A stretch of 64,000 nucleotides of DNA from Pipra filicauda. Taxonomy: Eukaryota; Chordata; Aves; Passeriformes; Pipridae. The notes beneath the pieces are model-generated. The model ran no database searches and was not told the origin of the DNA. It was given only the letters and a program-made list of their open reading frames with translations. The stretch spans positions 496,001-560,000 of the forward strand of contig NW_024104362.1 of the NCBI RefSeq assembly GCF_003945595.2, in the 5' to 3' direction. The translations under genes and the position numbers were made by a program. This document shows positions 13,661-27,541 of the stretch, in pieces. Each line of letters opens with the position of its first letter. Position 1 is the stretch's first letter.

Positions 13661-15402
13661 TCAGACACAGAGACCTACTCCATTTTTCCCTTTTGCCTTC
13701 TCTGTATTTCTTTAGCAGGCTGTAAGATGTTGTTTTAATACTCTAATTGTCTGAATCATCCTACAGGGTCTCAAAAACACGAAGGAGCCAGAATTTATCT
13801 TCTTAGAGGAACAGCTCTAATTCCTCTTGCAATTTACTTCTTTCTTTCCTTTATATTCTATAGTACCTACATCAGTTCTTGTTCTTGACATCCTGAGTTC
13901 AGGTGAAATGGGTGCTCATTTTTATGTTTTTGAGAGGATGCAGTGGGAACTGGGGCAGGAGAGTCAGAAGTCAGGAGTGTCCCCGGCACTGGCTGTGCCT
14001 GCACCAACAATTTCCATCTCATTGGGAGTGACTACAAAAGAACTTAATCTTCTTCTGACTACAGAGGCACAGAGGAAGCTTCAAAGTAGTCTCAATATTC
14101 CTCTGCTTTCCATGCTTCTCTGAGGGCCTGGGCTGTGCAGGAGGCCATGGCACATGGCCACCAGCACAGCCTCACTTTCTCAGCTCAAAATGCATTCAGC
14201 CCTTCCTCAGCCGGCTCCGGAAACCCCTCAGCACCCTCCTGCTATCTGCTCATCCCATATGAGATGATCTGCTTTGCTCTTTATAGCAGAACACATACCC
14301 CAGGAGAGCTCTCCTGCTTGACTGGCAGCTGCTCTCAGACAAGCCTCACAGAGGATGTCCTGCTCCGCTATCCATGCTGGACATCCTATGTGCATCTGGC
14401 AAGGCGGATCCTCTGCTCTCCTCTCACCGTGGCTCATTATGTCCCACTTCATGAGTGTACCTGGTCAACAGTACAGCCAGTGTCCAGCCTTACTGTTGTT
14501 TGGTTTAATCTAACAGGTATGAAGGGTAATCTCGGGCCTTGTTGAGACACCCATCAGATCTGCTATATTTGGTCTGCACAGGTCTTTTTATTCCACTGTG
14601 TGGGTGAGTCAATATCTGTGAGAGCCTTCAGCTATTTATTCAGCCATTTATTAGCTGAAATAAACAGCTTGAATTTGTTATGTAAATAAGCATTAGATAA
14701 ATGAGATTTACACCAAAATATGTAGGGAGAGAGGATCTCCAGAAAAAGACACATAAAATTTCTGTTGAAAAGTGCCATATCATAAAGTGCTATTTCCCTC
14801 TGGTGAAAAGGTGTTGTATGAAAACTGGCCTGGCTACACACAATTTTGCTAAATAGGCATCATGGAAATTCTCTATTTGCAAATTTGGGGATAAAAAGAA
14901 ACCCAGAGCAACTTCAGTATTCCCAATTGGTACCAGCATTTTTTTCTGTAACATCTGAAAGGATGTCTTTTCTACTTATGCCACATATAAAAACCTGTAG
15001 TCCAATATCCTAGCAGTTATGGGGATTCCCAAAAAGACAAGAATAGCACAAAAAAATCCTCTCCTGGTGTGTATTTCATAATCTTTATAGATACTATTCA
15101 TAAAACAGTTCTTAAAATATTCCTCGTGAACTAGAGTGGTTCCAGGAGTAAGCCAACTGGCAGGGCTGCATCTGTTTCTGTTCCTTAAAAAAATGAAGGC
15201 AGAGAACATATCTCCCAATGTTTTGTGGAGCACTCTTAATACACGAGCATGTGTCTCATTAGCTTCCCAGGAGTTAGACATCAGTAAATGTGATTATCAG
15301 AGGAAAATTACAACCTGAGTAAATGGTTCCAGCCACCTGCTGCTTTGAGGAAGACATTGTGCTTACCAAAAAGTAAGAGAGAAATTCAATCCTCTTCTAG
15401 GA

Positions 15403-15964
15403 TGTGGTGGGGGGAAAAACATTTTCCCCCTGGAGTTATAAAACGTGGTAATCCCCGAAGGGGGTGGTGTCTCTCTTGTGGTTGACCCAATCAGCACTCC
15501 TGCAAAATATAAAAATATCACAAGCAGACCGGAAAAGAAGGTGATAGTTGTTGTTGGAGGGGTGGCCATGTTCTGAGGCCACAAGGAGAAGGGGCCCGGA
15601 GTCCCCCCTCGTGTGTAATGAAAAGAGATCCAGCTACAGCTGCTGCATGGAGGAAGGGAGACTACTGGCCTAGAGAGACTGCTGCTCTGAGAGTGGAAAG
15701 AATCTTTCTTTTTCCCTTCTGGACTTTTATTGAAGGGAGAAGAGATTGATCCATTGCAAATACTGATTTATTATAGGAAAGAAATAGTTGAGATTGTATA
15801 TGATATATTATAATATTTATTTGTACAGTGTTTGTAATATAATTCCCTTTCCCCCCATATTGAGTCTCATGTTTGTGTCTGGAAAACCCATCTCACACTG
15901 CTTTGAGTTGTGGGAGGGGGGCTTGGACTTGAGAATTGGATTTTGGGGCTCTCAAACCACTACA
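15403..15964 (+). mobile_element. Solo ERV LTR with perfect 5-bp target-site duplication
   Basis: A 562-bp element starting TGTGGTGG and ending CCACTACA. It is flanked by TAGGA on both sides (15398-15402 and 15965-15969). Plus orientation is inferred from a CCAAT box ('gacccaatcag') followed by 'aaatataaaaatatc', with the T-rich, poly(A)-type part and the GT-rich part to the right. No internal retroviral sequence is present. A 5-bp duplication suits class III (ERVL-like) elements. The short minus-strand open frame inside it is incidental. Confidence 0.85.
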
Positions 15965-15969
15965 TAGGA

Positions 15970-18900
15970 CAAAACAATCTTTAAGAACACAAGTTGTTGC
16001 TACAGTTGTCACATGTCTGTGACATGATCTCAGTGGAGCATAATATTGCTCTGGCTAATCAGAGCTGCTCAGGGCATTGCAGGGGAACATCTCCAAAGCA
16101 GGATATGAGTGCTTTTCTACAAGTCTCTTCCCATTGCAATTCATGGGCAAGTTGCTATTGAGGAAAGACCACGGACCCGAGATAGAGAATATGTTACCAG
16201 TGTGGAGACAGAGGACATCTTGCTGTGTAGAAGCAGCTCATACATGTATGCCCTGGGGGATCAGGAGCTGAAGAGAGCTGAGCGAAGGAGGGTTGGAGAA
16301 ATAGTTCTGTAACTACACAGAATAGTAGATCAGAATTGCCAAGTGCTCTTTGCAATACTCTTCCACAGTGCTGCAATTTATTATCTTGCACGGCTAACTT
16401 ACTGGGATGAGGTGACGAAGGAGAATAGATGCTCCCAGACAGATGATGCCAGCTCCATGTCTTCTTGTATAAAATCCCCATGGGCATTTTTCAGAGGGGA
16501 CTGGGAAAGTTAAATCTAAATGGACTTCTTTAAATGGAGAACTCTGCTATTTTCAGGAGATAATAGTGGTTCTGTGAGATAAACTAGATCTATTTACCTG
16601 ATTGTTCCTTTATTGACAAATGTAGCTCTTCTTGGAATACAAGGGTTCTACCAGACCATTAAACCACATAGTTGTCTCAAACTTCCTTTAATTAAGGATT
16701 GCAGTATTGCTTTTTTTATTGCTTAAATTAAAGCTCTGCTCTCTGCAATTTGTTTTTATTCAGCTTCTCAAGCAAAGCAGTTCTTTCTGTGAAAAGTCTA
16801 TGGGGAGAAAAAGGGTGAGCAAGAGTTCATCTACTCTCAATTAAAGGAATTAAGTGTGACTTTAAACAAGAAACCTCTGAGAATTTTTTCCTCATTCCTG
16901 ATTCAGCTTTCATCAGGAGAAGCACAAACCAGAATTACCAGCCATAAGTACAACGAGAACAACAAGCTTGGATGATAAACAGGGAATGGATGTAGGAGCA
17001 CAGTTGGTATCTTCTTTGAGTTCCCACTGCTCCCTCAGATACTCGCTGTGAAGGACAGACAAGCATGTAGTGTCTATGGTGCTGCCCATGTGACAAACCG
17101 TCTATCTGTTCGATGTACCTACTGATAATCTGGACTGGTTAGTTTGGAGTCCACAAAGATCTCATGCTGTGAAATGTCTAACTTTTCCTTTGTTGTTCCA
17201 AGTGTTGTTTGTCCTTGTGGTTGCCAGGGATGTTTAAACTGTAAAAGACTTAGTAGTGGGCCTGTGATGTGGAAGCACTTCTTGTTCAGTTGAGTCAAAG
17301 GCATTTGTACATGGGGTATTAAGATAAGTTAGTAATGCTTGTTCTGGATCACTGGCCTTCTGTAAATACCATTATGTTCACTGCAGCCTCAGTGGACTCA
17401 GTTTTCAGTGAACAGCAAGGGATGACTTCATAAAACTAGTCTTTTGCTACTGCAATGAATAGAGACACTTTTGTAATTATTCCAATATGGCTTCTCTCCA
17501 AAGTCTCTTGGAAATTACATTTGGCAGAGGTGAAATTCATGTGATAACTGCATTGAAGCAAAAGGTCTTTGACTTCCTCCACCTGCTTTTACATGAATAG
17601 CAGTTAGCCATGAAAAGCTACCAGTGATCATTTTAGGAAAGGAGAATGCTCAGGGAAGACAGACAGCAGAAGATATCGTACTGGCTCTGGCTGGGATAAG
17701 TTAACATTCCGCATAGCAGCCTCTGTGATGCTGTGGTTTGGGTTTGCAACTAAACCAGAGCTGACACTGCCCACATTTTGTCTGTTACTGAGCAGTGCTT
17801 GCACAGGGTTGATGCCATCTCTCTTGCTCTGTCCCCTCCCCTGCAGTGAGTAGGATGGGGGTGGGAAAGAAATCTGGTCCCACACCTGACCCAAACTGGC
17901 CATAAAGATACTTCCTTTGACATGATGCCATTCTCAGCACTGAAAAATGGGGCATTTTTCTTCCAAAGCAGCTGTTGCTCTGAGACTGGCCCAGTACTGG
18001 TCAGCTTGTAGGAGGCAGTGAATGAATGCTATTGCATTACTTGTTTTTTTCTCCTTCCTTCACTTTTTAAGCTGTTCTCATCTCAACCTATGAGTGTTCT
18101 CGCTTTGACTCCTCCTTTCCTCTCCCCTGTCCTGAGGAGAGGTTCTGTGGGTGCTTAGCTGCTGTCAACCCACAACAACTGTCCATGTCTGTGGTTCTCT
18201 TTATGTAGATGTATCAGGGAGTGCTGATGAGTGCTTACCTTCCCTTCAGAGCCTATGTACCTACCTTTCAGCCAGGCCAACACAGGAGTTCAAGCATGTC
18301 TGGGATAAACCCAGGTAAAATCTACTCAAATCATGGCAGTCTTTTGTCTCTAGCTACACCATATTATTGAGTCACTTCATCTGTAACTATAGAAATAGTG
18401 GTCTCTAGGATATACACTTAATGGGGGTAGTAAAAATTCCACGCTGCCAAATTTCTTAGAGTGGAAGTGAAGCTACTGTCTTGGGCAGAGCTTGAAGATA
18501 TTCAAAGCAGAGCTTGCTACTGCTGTCCCCAGGCCTCATTTCTCCCATGCCGTTGTGGCCTCAGGTTTCTGTCCTGTTGTTCCTTCAGTCTTATCCCCTA
18601 TCCCATCCATGTGAAATGCAAGCTACAAAACACTACCAACAAGGTCACCAAAACTCAGACTGTTATTTGATTGTGGGTGATTAGAAAACATAAGGGTGAA
18701 AACTTCATATTTGTTTTGGTGCAGTAGTATTTTTTTCTTAGCAACTTAAATGTTTCCTTGTCAAGTGTTGCTACAAGTTCATAAAATATACAGTGAGTGC
18801 ATCTCTCTCTCTCTCTTTTTCCACCTCCTGAACTCTTGAAAGTCGGCTGTCTTACACATCCTTCATGTGAACGTTTTGTTACACTTGCTACGTTAAGCAA

Positions 18901-20341
18901 AGTTTTTGAAAGATTTTTACTTCTCATACTGAGATTAGGTATATCAAAGTGATGTGTGGTCATTCCAAGACTTTGGATCATAACAAAATCATGTCTCTCT
19001 TCAGTATCATCTGTTACCTCTATTTGTAGCAGAAGGTAGCAGAAGGATAGCCATGATCATGAGTAGACTTGCAATATGACTTTGCAGTCTGAGGAAGTAA
19101 AATTAGTCAAAGCCCTGAAGGAGAAGAATCGCCTCTAATGAAAGATCAGAGCAATCAAGATACTGGAGGGAAGGGTGTTACTGGTAGTTGCGAATTCAAC
19201 AGGCAAAAGCTATTCTCCTTTGATAAAACAATTTAATGTTGTGCAAAGGAGGTTCAGTCAATAACTGAAATACTCTAATTAAAGTCAACAGAGGAAAAGG
19301 GGGAGATTGGTAGTTGCAGCAGAAATGTCTTATTGATTATAGACCCAGAAGCAAGTTAAAGTGCTTGATTTAAGTATTAAACAGTAAAGTACTATATCCA
19401 GTTGTCAGCTCTGTTTAAGAAAAATTGTTTTATATGCATTTGTGAACCATATATAAAATCACAATCAGAAAATACTAAGCAAGTACAATACTAACCAATT
19501 GCTGGGACAGTGATAGAAAGGCACGCTCAAACTCCCCAAGTTTCAAAATGTGCAGATGTCCAACACAAGGATTGCATGTACAGATTTGTACAACACTCTG
19601 AATCGTTGGCCTAGTGACCAAACACCAGCAGAGCAGTACAGCTTCACAGCAGCTGCATCCATGGTAAGTGGGGGAGATACTACTTTTCTACAAAGAGGAA
19701 AACTGGCAGAGAGGGTTTTGTGGAGCCAGAGCTAAACTCAGGAGTTTGTAAGTTGCTGTTTAGGTACAGTCCTCCTGCCACTCTGTTTCTTTCTAAAATG
19801 TTTATAAGCCCATTTTTATTAACATTATTTGACTCCACATTTACATTGCCATTGTGGGCATGTTGCAAGAACAGGAGCCAGAGGCAACCATGATAGCCGA
19901 GGGACTGCTGTGTACATCATGCTGCTGCTCCTTGTGAACCTGAGAGGCTTGTGCGCATGACGCATTTGGATGCACAAGGGAGGTAGTGTTACAGCTTTCA
20001 GATCTAAGCTTATAGCCTTGCCCTGGTTTATGCTGTATAGGTGTAGTGTCCCTTGCTCATACTGGATGAGAGGCAAAGAGGTGTGCTGGGTTGGGTTTGG
20101 CCAGGACATTGCTGTGGTGTCACGCTCGGTGTTGTGGTGTTCTGCAGCTCCCAGAACTGAGTTATGTGTCTCAGTCCCTGAAGGACTGAGTTGCCGTACA
20201 AAGTACGGGGGGGAAGCAATAAGTGATGGGAAAGTGGTGTTGTCTAATTTTTATCCTATGTGAAATACAGGAATATCTGGAACAGAGATGGGAACTTGGG
20301 ATGCCTGTCCTCTAGGTGGATGCCATAACAAATACATGTGT
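15970..20341. other. Unannotated intergenic sequence outside the LTR at 17676-18177
   Basis: AT-rich single-copy-looking DNA with a short (TC)n run at 18802-18815. No exon is recognised. Confidence 0.55.
17676..18177 (+). mobile_element. ERVL-type LTR, about 500 bp
   Basis: Matches, in order, segments of a common avian LTR as I recall it: 'tactggctctggctgggata' at the left end, 'gagcagtgcttgcacagggt', 'gagtaggatgggggtg', the A/C-rich U3 end, then 'tgttctcatctcaaccta', 'ctcctttcctctcccctgtc', 'gtgcttagctgctgtcaacc' and 'cacaaca'. No flanking duplication could be confirmed and the sequence is clearly diverged, so this is an old copy. No gag, pol or env sequence adjoins it. Confidence 0.75.
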
Positions 20342-20346
20342 ATTTG

Positions 20347-20926
20347 TGTGTAAGTTTGGAGCTGGCTCTCTGCCAAATTGCCAAGACCCAGCGAAAAAGC
20401 CTACTCCCTAGAGAGGGAAGGAAAAAAACCCGAACAGCCAAAGCTATAGCAAAAATATATATTTACAATTAAAATACAATTTGAATATATTGTACACACA
20501 ATAGGGAGCTCCCGAGGGGAAAACGGGAAAAGGGAGGGAGAATCAGGGATAAAAAAACCTAAAAACAAATATCCTCCAAATACACCCGTTAATAGAGAGC
20601 TAGTGAATAAATACAAAACCCGAATTAAATACTTCCCTGAACGAGACAGCAGAACCCTGCGAAGCACCAACCAACTCCCCCACGCCTCCTGGAGGGACCG
20701 GAGATAACGGCAGGTCCAAGCAGGCAGGCCCTGGCCTATACAAGTAAAGACCATCTGCGGAGAGACCTGTCGCCTTCAGCCACCAGAAGAGAGAAGAGAG
20801 CGAGCTCTCTTATCTGCGCCTTTTTATATGTTGTGTTACAAAACGGATGATATGGAATACTTCCTTAGATTCCTGACCCTTGTTGCTAAGGAAGGCCTAA
20901 AAAATCCAAAAGCCAACCCACTACAA
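20347..20926 (-). mobile_element. Solo ERVL-type LTR with perfect 5-bp target-site duplication
   Basis: A 580-bp element. The minus strand begins TGTAGTGGGTTGGC and ends TTACACA. ATTTG flanks it on both sides (20342-20346 and 20927-20931). On the minus strand it has a TATA box ('acatataaaaaggcg', about 20820-20830), a CT-rich start of transcript, and an AT-rich 3' part before the end. A 117-residue minus-strand open frame inside it is not recognisable as retroviral protein. No internal retroviral region is present, so it is a solo LTR. Confidence 0.88.
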
Positions 20927-20931
20927 TTTGC

Positions 20932-23900
20932 TATTCCAGTGAGTACTGGAACGTTTTGTGGAGAGTGGGGTGACTTTAAATGGAGAAAGACCAACTCCAG
21001 TCTATGATGACATCTGGTGCATTTTTCATTCTGTGAGCTGGAACGTGTGGGTTCAAGTTTTCAGAGGTGGAGAAGGGAAGTGAGCCCAATTCACACATGC
21101 CTTGGGGAAGTGCTCTCATGCCTGAACAGTGATATGAAAGAACAGGCACAATCCCCTCCTTTGGAGAGGTACTGCTTTTTGAACCAAACCAATTGCCTTT
21201 CCTTTTTGCAGAACCCAACCCAAGAGGTGTGCCTTAGGCATGCTGTGGCCATGTGTAAGGGCTCTGAGGGAAATGAACACAAGAATGCATAGTCTGAGGA
21301 GTGACAGGTGGATGGAGAAAAGCAAGGATTTGCTCACCCCCGATCAGACCAGCGGACTCGGGGCATGTGGAGGCACAAAAAGTAGGGAGGTTTCCACTGG
21401 TGAGAGTTGGGACCTTTGGAATAACCAATAGGTTTTAAAGGAGCACACAGTTGCACAGCGGAGGGAGAGCCTATCCTCCATCTTACATCACACTTTTTGA
21501 TGATGGGGGAAATAACAGCAAAATGCTTTCCAGATACATAATTTTTTAATAAAGTTGTATGTCGGGTTTGTAAATTCTTTAATGAAAACCAGTAGCAAAG
21601 GAAGCGATCTTGTTTCACTACAAACACTGGCAGCAGGGGAACTTCTTGTTTATCTGCCTGTGAGGAATGTGCATTTGCTATTGAGAAACAATAAAAGTTA
21701 CAGTTTTAAGGACCACTTTGTGGTGTTTCACAGTTCACCAGCAGGCCAAGCACCACAGGCTGTCTTAGCAGTAGTTGAAAGACTGGTCCTTTGGACAGTG
21801 AATCTATGCAGAACTGATCTGCCCTAGGCTTTATACTGCATGTGAATACCCTCTGCTGCATTTGGCCCTTGGTTCCTTGTGTGGAACTGAATTCAGATTC
21901 CAAAAGTCATGAACCAATGTCTAAGACTTTGGTGTCAAACACTATAAGCTGTGATCAGCTATTTATAGTTACATGTGAAGTTTCATTCAGGGAATGAAGA
22001 ATATTCCTTGCTGCAAAATGGAAGGCAAAGACATGTTTGAAGTTAGTCCTCTATACTCTCCTACATACATAATCCTTTTCATTGAACTCTTAATACGGTC
22101 AGTCAAAAATCTTAAACAACAGACTAAATGTTTAAGAAACAAGCACTCAAATGACATAATAGCCTACAGAGAGATGTTTTGGCAGCATGCTGTGAACCAG
22201 CACGAGTTTTGCTATAGCAGAAATTCAGCAAAAGCCTAATTACATCTATACTGAGATTGGGTACTCAGTGGAAGTTCTCCATGGGGACAAGGAAATTATA
22301 TCCCTACCAGATAGAAAGTCATTTGCTATAATCTGAAAATAACAATGTGAAAAGAAGGTCAGCAAAGAAAAGAGACACACAAGAAGAATCAATCAGTCTG
22401 ATTAGACAGGGGAAGGAAGGAAAATTGTTACAACATGGCATAATGTGCAGATCCCTGCTTGTGTACTCATCAGATGGAGTACTGTCTTCAATTTTAGCAT
22501 TAGTAAGACTATTTAGTTTTCACTGTAAAACAATCATGATACTCCACAATCACCACCAAGGGCTGCATTGACAGACATTGATAAAACACTATTAAATTAA
22601 TAAACTGAACCCTCCAGCAAAATGGGATATGCAATTAAAGACTCCATACCAGAGAACACACATCACTGGTTGTCTTAAAGCTATGCTAGCATTTGAGGGA
22701 AGTGTAAAGGACCATTTAAATTCCTACAACAATCAATCAGTACACTCCATTTAGCCTTGTGGGAAACAGAGCTGTCCTTAATTCTCCATTTCCATATTCA
22801 GAGAGAATGACCCCAGTAGCCTATTACTGTTCCTCTCCACCCTTCCCCGCCCCCTGTCAAAGGTAGGAGCAAAGAGATTCAACACAGCAATTCCCAGTGG
22901 TTTTGTTTCTGAATTGGCAGCTGTGCAGTGGCAGTGTCCATGTCCAAGCTGGACCAAAGGCTTGAAAGTGGGTATCTCACATCTCGGAGTAGTTTGTGCA
23001 TTAAGATATAGCACCATAGTAGCCCCATTGCTGACCATTAGTGACAAGGGTTGTCACAAATACTAAAATATAATTAATAAGCAGCCACAGAGGAAGATGT
23101 TTCACCATCTCATATTGGAGTGGATCTCTACTCATGGCCATGGACTACCTTTATTCTTCGGAAAAGAACTCCACTGCAGAGGGAAAAACATGAAAAGAAA
23201 GAAAACACTTATGGAGAAACTTTGCATTTTAGGCCCTGAATAAAACCCCTTTGATATAGCAAACTTCAAAATATGACTAACTCTGTTAGATGTATTGATG
23301 CTGTTTGAATAACTTCATCTGAAAGAACCAGGCTAATTTCAGTCATTCAGAGATTTTGTTTTTATTTGTGGCCACCTGCACAACTTACTGTCTTTCAGTA
23401 GGTTGTGTCTTCATCTGGATCTTAGTGAATGAGTAATTTCTGCTTGATGCATTCATTTTGTATCTCAAGAAGAGTTTGCTGCATGGCATGGTTTTTATAG
23501 CATCACTTTGGAGTGCTCCCAGAAGGGCTTACTGTACAAACTATTTAACTTACCTTTGTGAATTCAGAGAGCAAAAAACCCAACCAACACGAAGTCCTGG
23601 CACACAATGCAGACTGTATATCACCTTTTCAGGCACATTTTCATCAGGTCCGCTCTTTTCTTTTTGTCTGACTCTTCAAATCCTTTGTGCAGGATTCACA
23701 GCACTACATAAGCATTAAACTCCTTAGCTACTGGGAAATGGCCCAACATGCCTTATGGTAGCAATTTTCTTGGAAGCAACAGTTTCTTATGGCACAGTTA
23801 AAACTGCATTTGAAACACTTTTGCCTCTCCCAGCGTCAGTCTTTATGAACAGTCCAAAACAAGCAAAATTTTGTTCAACCATCCTTCATCTTTCCAATCA

Positions 23901-25720
23901 CAGTAAGAACAATTCCTGGAAATATTTCAGGACTCACTAGCATGGAAGCTGCTCCTGAGTTTGCCCAGCTCTTACTGGTTATTACTAACATGCAGGGCTT
24001 GTCAAGAAGCTACAGGATTTTATTTCTGTGGTTTTGCAAGTGTTTTGGTGAGAGCAGTAAGCCAAGAGATAAACTGGTGATTCCGGCACACGGTATTCCT
24101 AATTCACACTTAGTAATTGCTGTGAGAAAGGCTTCTAGAAAACTTCGTTTTATCACTCCTTGTGTAAGTTTCAGTCATGGAAGGATGATATCCAAAAATA
24201 CCAGAAAACCTAACTACTGAAATACACTATCACAACTCAAATATCCAAGAATGGTAAGCAAATGGCAGCCAGATCCTTCGCAAGCCCCTTCCTCATCTAC
24301 AGTATTACAAACAGTTGTGAAGACTGGTTAAGTTTCTTTGAAAACATATTGCTCTCTAGAAGATGATCTTTTAAATTGTTTACACCACATGTTCACAGTC
24401 ACTCTTAATGGGTTCCAAATAATGTAGGAGAGAGAGTTACACTAAACTGGGACAAGCTGGATCTGTTTCTTCTCATAGCAAGGCAATCCAGCTTAAAGTC
24501 TTCATCAGCAGGAAATACTTCAGAAAACAAAACTGGTAGAGTTATATATTCCACAAACAAATCTAAGCATGATGCAAAACACCGCATAATTAACAATCTG
24601 TGTAACATTTGATGCTACAAATGGCATTCTTGACTCCAGGCAGGCTCAGTTCTTGCAGAAGTCCCTCTCCAAGAGATGCCATGCACAGCTATGAGGCATT
24701 GTTTTATGCTCTGGAAAAGTTATGCTTCACCATCCCAGACTTGAACCAGAGGGCTAACTGCAAAAACAGAGCATACATTCTCCTCTTAGTATTAAACAAC
24801 CGAACTTACTTGCCGTCTTCCCACTGACAGCCGATACTACCTACTCCTACGTGGACGTGTTGTGCCATCTTTTTTTGCCAGTGGCTTAACTGCTTCTCTT
24901 CAATCAGTTTTGTCTATCACTGATAACACATCCTCTCTGATTTCTTCCACTCCTTGGTGTCTTTCCTCTCTCAGTCTCACCCTTTCTTTCCCATAGTCCG
25001 TTTTGTTGTCTTTCTCATCTCTGGATCCAAACAGAGCACAGAGTAGACAATTTTTCCAATGAGTAAGTATCAGGGAATAAAAACAGGAGAACTACAATCT
25101 CTCCCTCAAGTTGGACAGTGGAAAAAGAAAACAAAATACTCACAACCTACCTAATGCATTAGGAACTCTCTCTTGGCTTCAAGATGTTTTGCCCTCTTTG
25201 TTCCATTAGCACTGGAAATACAACACAAAAAACTTCCTTCTGGTGCTAAGTCCTGTTGGTCTGAAGAATATGAATTTGAAAGTCAGGTAAGTGCCAATCA
25301 TTTCCCTTTGAACTCGCAAAGTAGGCAAACAGCTGCAATGTGATATTCTGTGAAAACTTTGGTGCATCTTGGCCTCCCTTAAGAAAAACTCACACATTTA
25401 CTTAGAAATGAATGCATGAGTAGCAGCATGTTTCTTCTATTGATGACCAAGTAACACACTGAACTGTTTTTCAGACTTCAACCTCCATACCGCTGTTTTT
25501 CAGGAGCTGCAGCCTTTTTTATAAGAATCTCAGCTGACTGGTAAAGACCTCCCTCTAGGAGTTTTTTTTCTGCAGTTCCTTGAAATCCTAGAGGAGTGCC
25601 AAAGGATCTTCTGACAAGCTGAAAAATACTGCTCTAGATCATTGCTCTGCAGTTTTGTAGCTTGTGTAGAAATAAAGATTCTGCTAAAAGGAAGATACAG
25701 CACTGACATAACATTATTGC
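20932..25720. other. Unannotated intergenic sequence
   Basis: No exon, RNA gene or repeat is recognised. In mammals SRGAP1 begins downstream of RXYLT1, but neither its first coding exon nor a CpG-island promoter for it appears anywhere left of RXYLT1. Confidence 0.55.
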
Positions 25721-25902
25721 AGTGGTGAGGCACTGGAACAGGTTGTCCAGAGGTGTGGATGCTCCATCACTGGAAATGCTCAAGTCCAGGCTGGATGTGG
25801 CTTTGAGCACCTCATCTAGTGTCCCTGCCTATGGCAGGGAGTTGGAACTAGATGATCTTTTAAGGTCCTTTCCAACCCAAACCATTCTATGATTCTACGA
25901 TT
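25721..25902 (+). mobile_element. CR1 LINE 3' end
   Basis: Nearly intact CR1 3' UTR: 'gtggtgaggcactggaacag', 'gttgtccagaggtgtggatg', 'tgtccctgcctatggcaggg', 'agttggaactagatgatctt', 'aaaccattctatgattctac'. The 3' octamer repeats are preserved and the element is 5'-truncated. It lies about 1.1 kb beyond the candidate end of RXYLT1, in the opposite orientation to the gene. Confidence 0.93.
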
Positions 25903-27015
25903 ATTACACATACTCAAGCTTCCTCTAATCCTCCAAGTGCTATGTACTACTGATGGGCTACTTCAGATCCTTGGTGTGGAAATTTTTGCTAAATTTGTTC
26001 TAATAGGGTCCACCTCCAAGCAGTGCTCATGAACTCAATGATGAGCTGTGAGGGCTGTACTTGCAGTTTCAGCTGAATGGGGAATGTTTGCATTGTATTG
26101 CAACTGCATGATGTTTCAGATAATATGGGTGGATGATAGTCACTGGATATTCACGTTAGACATACAATTCAGATTATTTGGATTTAGATTATTTATCTTC
26201 TGAGAGCCTCTTCTAAGCATATGGAATACATCTCCTAAAAATACAAGTGTTCTGAAACATACCTTATTCCTGATCTAGAGCAGCCACCATGGGTATGATC
26301 CACTGTTAGCAAACTAAAACCCTGTGTTTTTATGTATCGGGTTTTGATTCAATTTTTTGTTGGTTTGGTGCCTTTTTTTGATGCTACACAGAAAGGATGC
26401 AAGAAAACTGAAAGAAAACCACAGAAATGCTCTTATGGCACATATTTCACCACCAGATAGTATCATTACACAAATGAGTATTACTTAGCTGTAGAGTTGC
26501 ACAGCCTTTGAATTCCTGTACGAGAATGAACCCATATGTCATGCTGCTGTAAGATGGAAAAATGTCTATGACACACTCTTTGGTTATGCCAGTGGTGTGT
26601 GTGCAGTCACACTGCTCAGCCAAACACACAGGTAACAGCACAGACTCATTCCTGATGGGCAAGAACAGTAACAGATCCCTTCAGCTATATTTAACAAAAA
26701 AAGCATTGAAACTGTTTGTGGTACATGTAGCTCCATAAACATACAATATTATATTTCTTTTGGAGTTGACAAGTTTCAGCAGATCTTGAGAAATCAGGTA
26801 AGCTACAAACAGGTTCATGTTTAAGGCCCGGTTTAGAATGCACAGCTGCAACTGCAGGTAATGAATGTTCCTGCAGCAGAAATGCAGAAAGGTACGTCCC
26901 AAGACTAAATAGAAATGAAAGAAAGCCATTTTGGTAACTGAAGTTAAAGGGGAAATATATTGCTATGAAGTATTTTTAAGAAAGAGTTCTCTATTTTTAC
27001 TTTGAAATATACATT

Positions 27016-27021
27016 TTTATT
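27016..27021 (-). terminator. RXYLT1: Candidate RXYLT1 poly(A) signal AATAAA
   Basis: This is the first canonical AATAAA on the minus strand after the stop codon, about 520 bp downstream. It would give a 3' UTR of roughly 540 nt. No obvious strong GU-rich element follows, so other sites further left are possible. Confidence 0.45.
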
Positions 27022-27541
27022 TCACAGTCTTTATAGCCACTTTCTTGGAAATGAAATGTCAATCAAGTAAACGGTTCACATTTTCAGAACAAGCACTTAC
27101 TGGGATGTGCTAAACCTGGCAATTTTGCTGTAATACTTTTCTGCTTCAGTCTACATAATAAATTACCCTGTGCCATACAGCTTTCATTCTCCTCTTTTCT
27201 TCAAACACAACTGATATTTTTATGTTGGATTTTAAAAAGTTCACATGCTCAAAGATATTATCCTAAAAAAATTTTATCAGGTCACACAGGAACATGGAAA
27301 TTGTGAAAATAGTAATGAAATTGTTGTCATCCTTGCAGAGTACCACCCTACTAAGTCAACAACCTCTCTGAAAATCGTTAAGAATGAAGGGACAAATTTA
27401 GCTCTTGGCCAAGCTAGAGCAATTCTGTTGACTATAAAAGGAACGCATCCACCCTGTGAGATTACTTTTCTGTAAAAGCTGCCTCAGAAGGTTAATGGAA
27501 ATTAAGCTGGCAATCTATTCTAGATTTTCAAAAGGGACAAT

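Larger units (their letters stand above)
9965..15397. other. Unannotated intergenic sequence
   Basis: Apart from the small repeats listed, nothing is recognised. The 136-residue plus-strand frame at 14135-14545 is overlapped by a 74-residue minus frame, has ordinary composition and no recognisable domain. Confidence 0.55.

Noticed and set aside
14135..14545. 136-residue plus-strand open frame
   Set aside because: Low-complexity Ser/Leu/Pro-rich translation with an overlapping frame on the other strand and no homology I recognise.
1..27000. Search for the first exon of SRGAP1, the expected downstream neighbour
   Set aside because: No minus-strand segment encodes the expected N-terminus and no CpG island is present; it is probably beyond the window.
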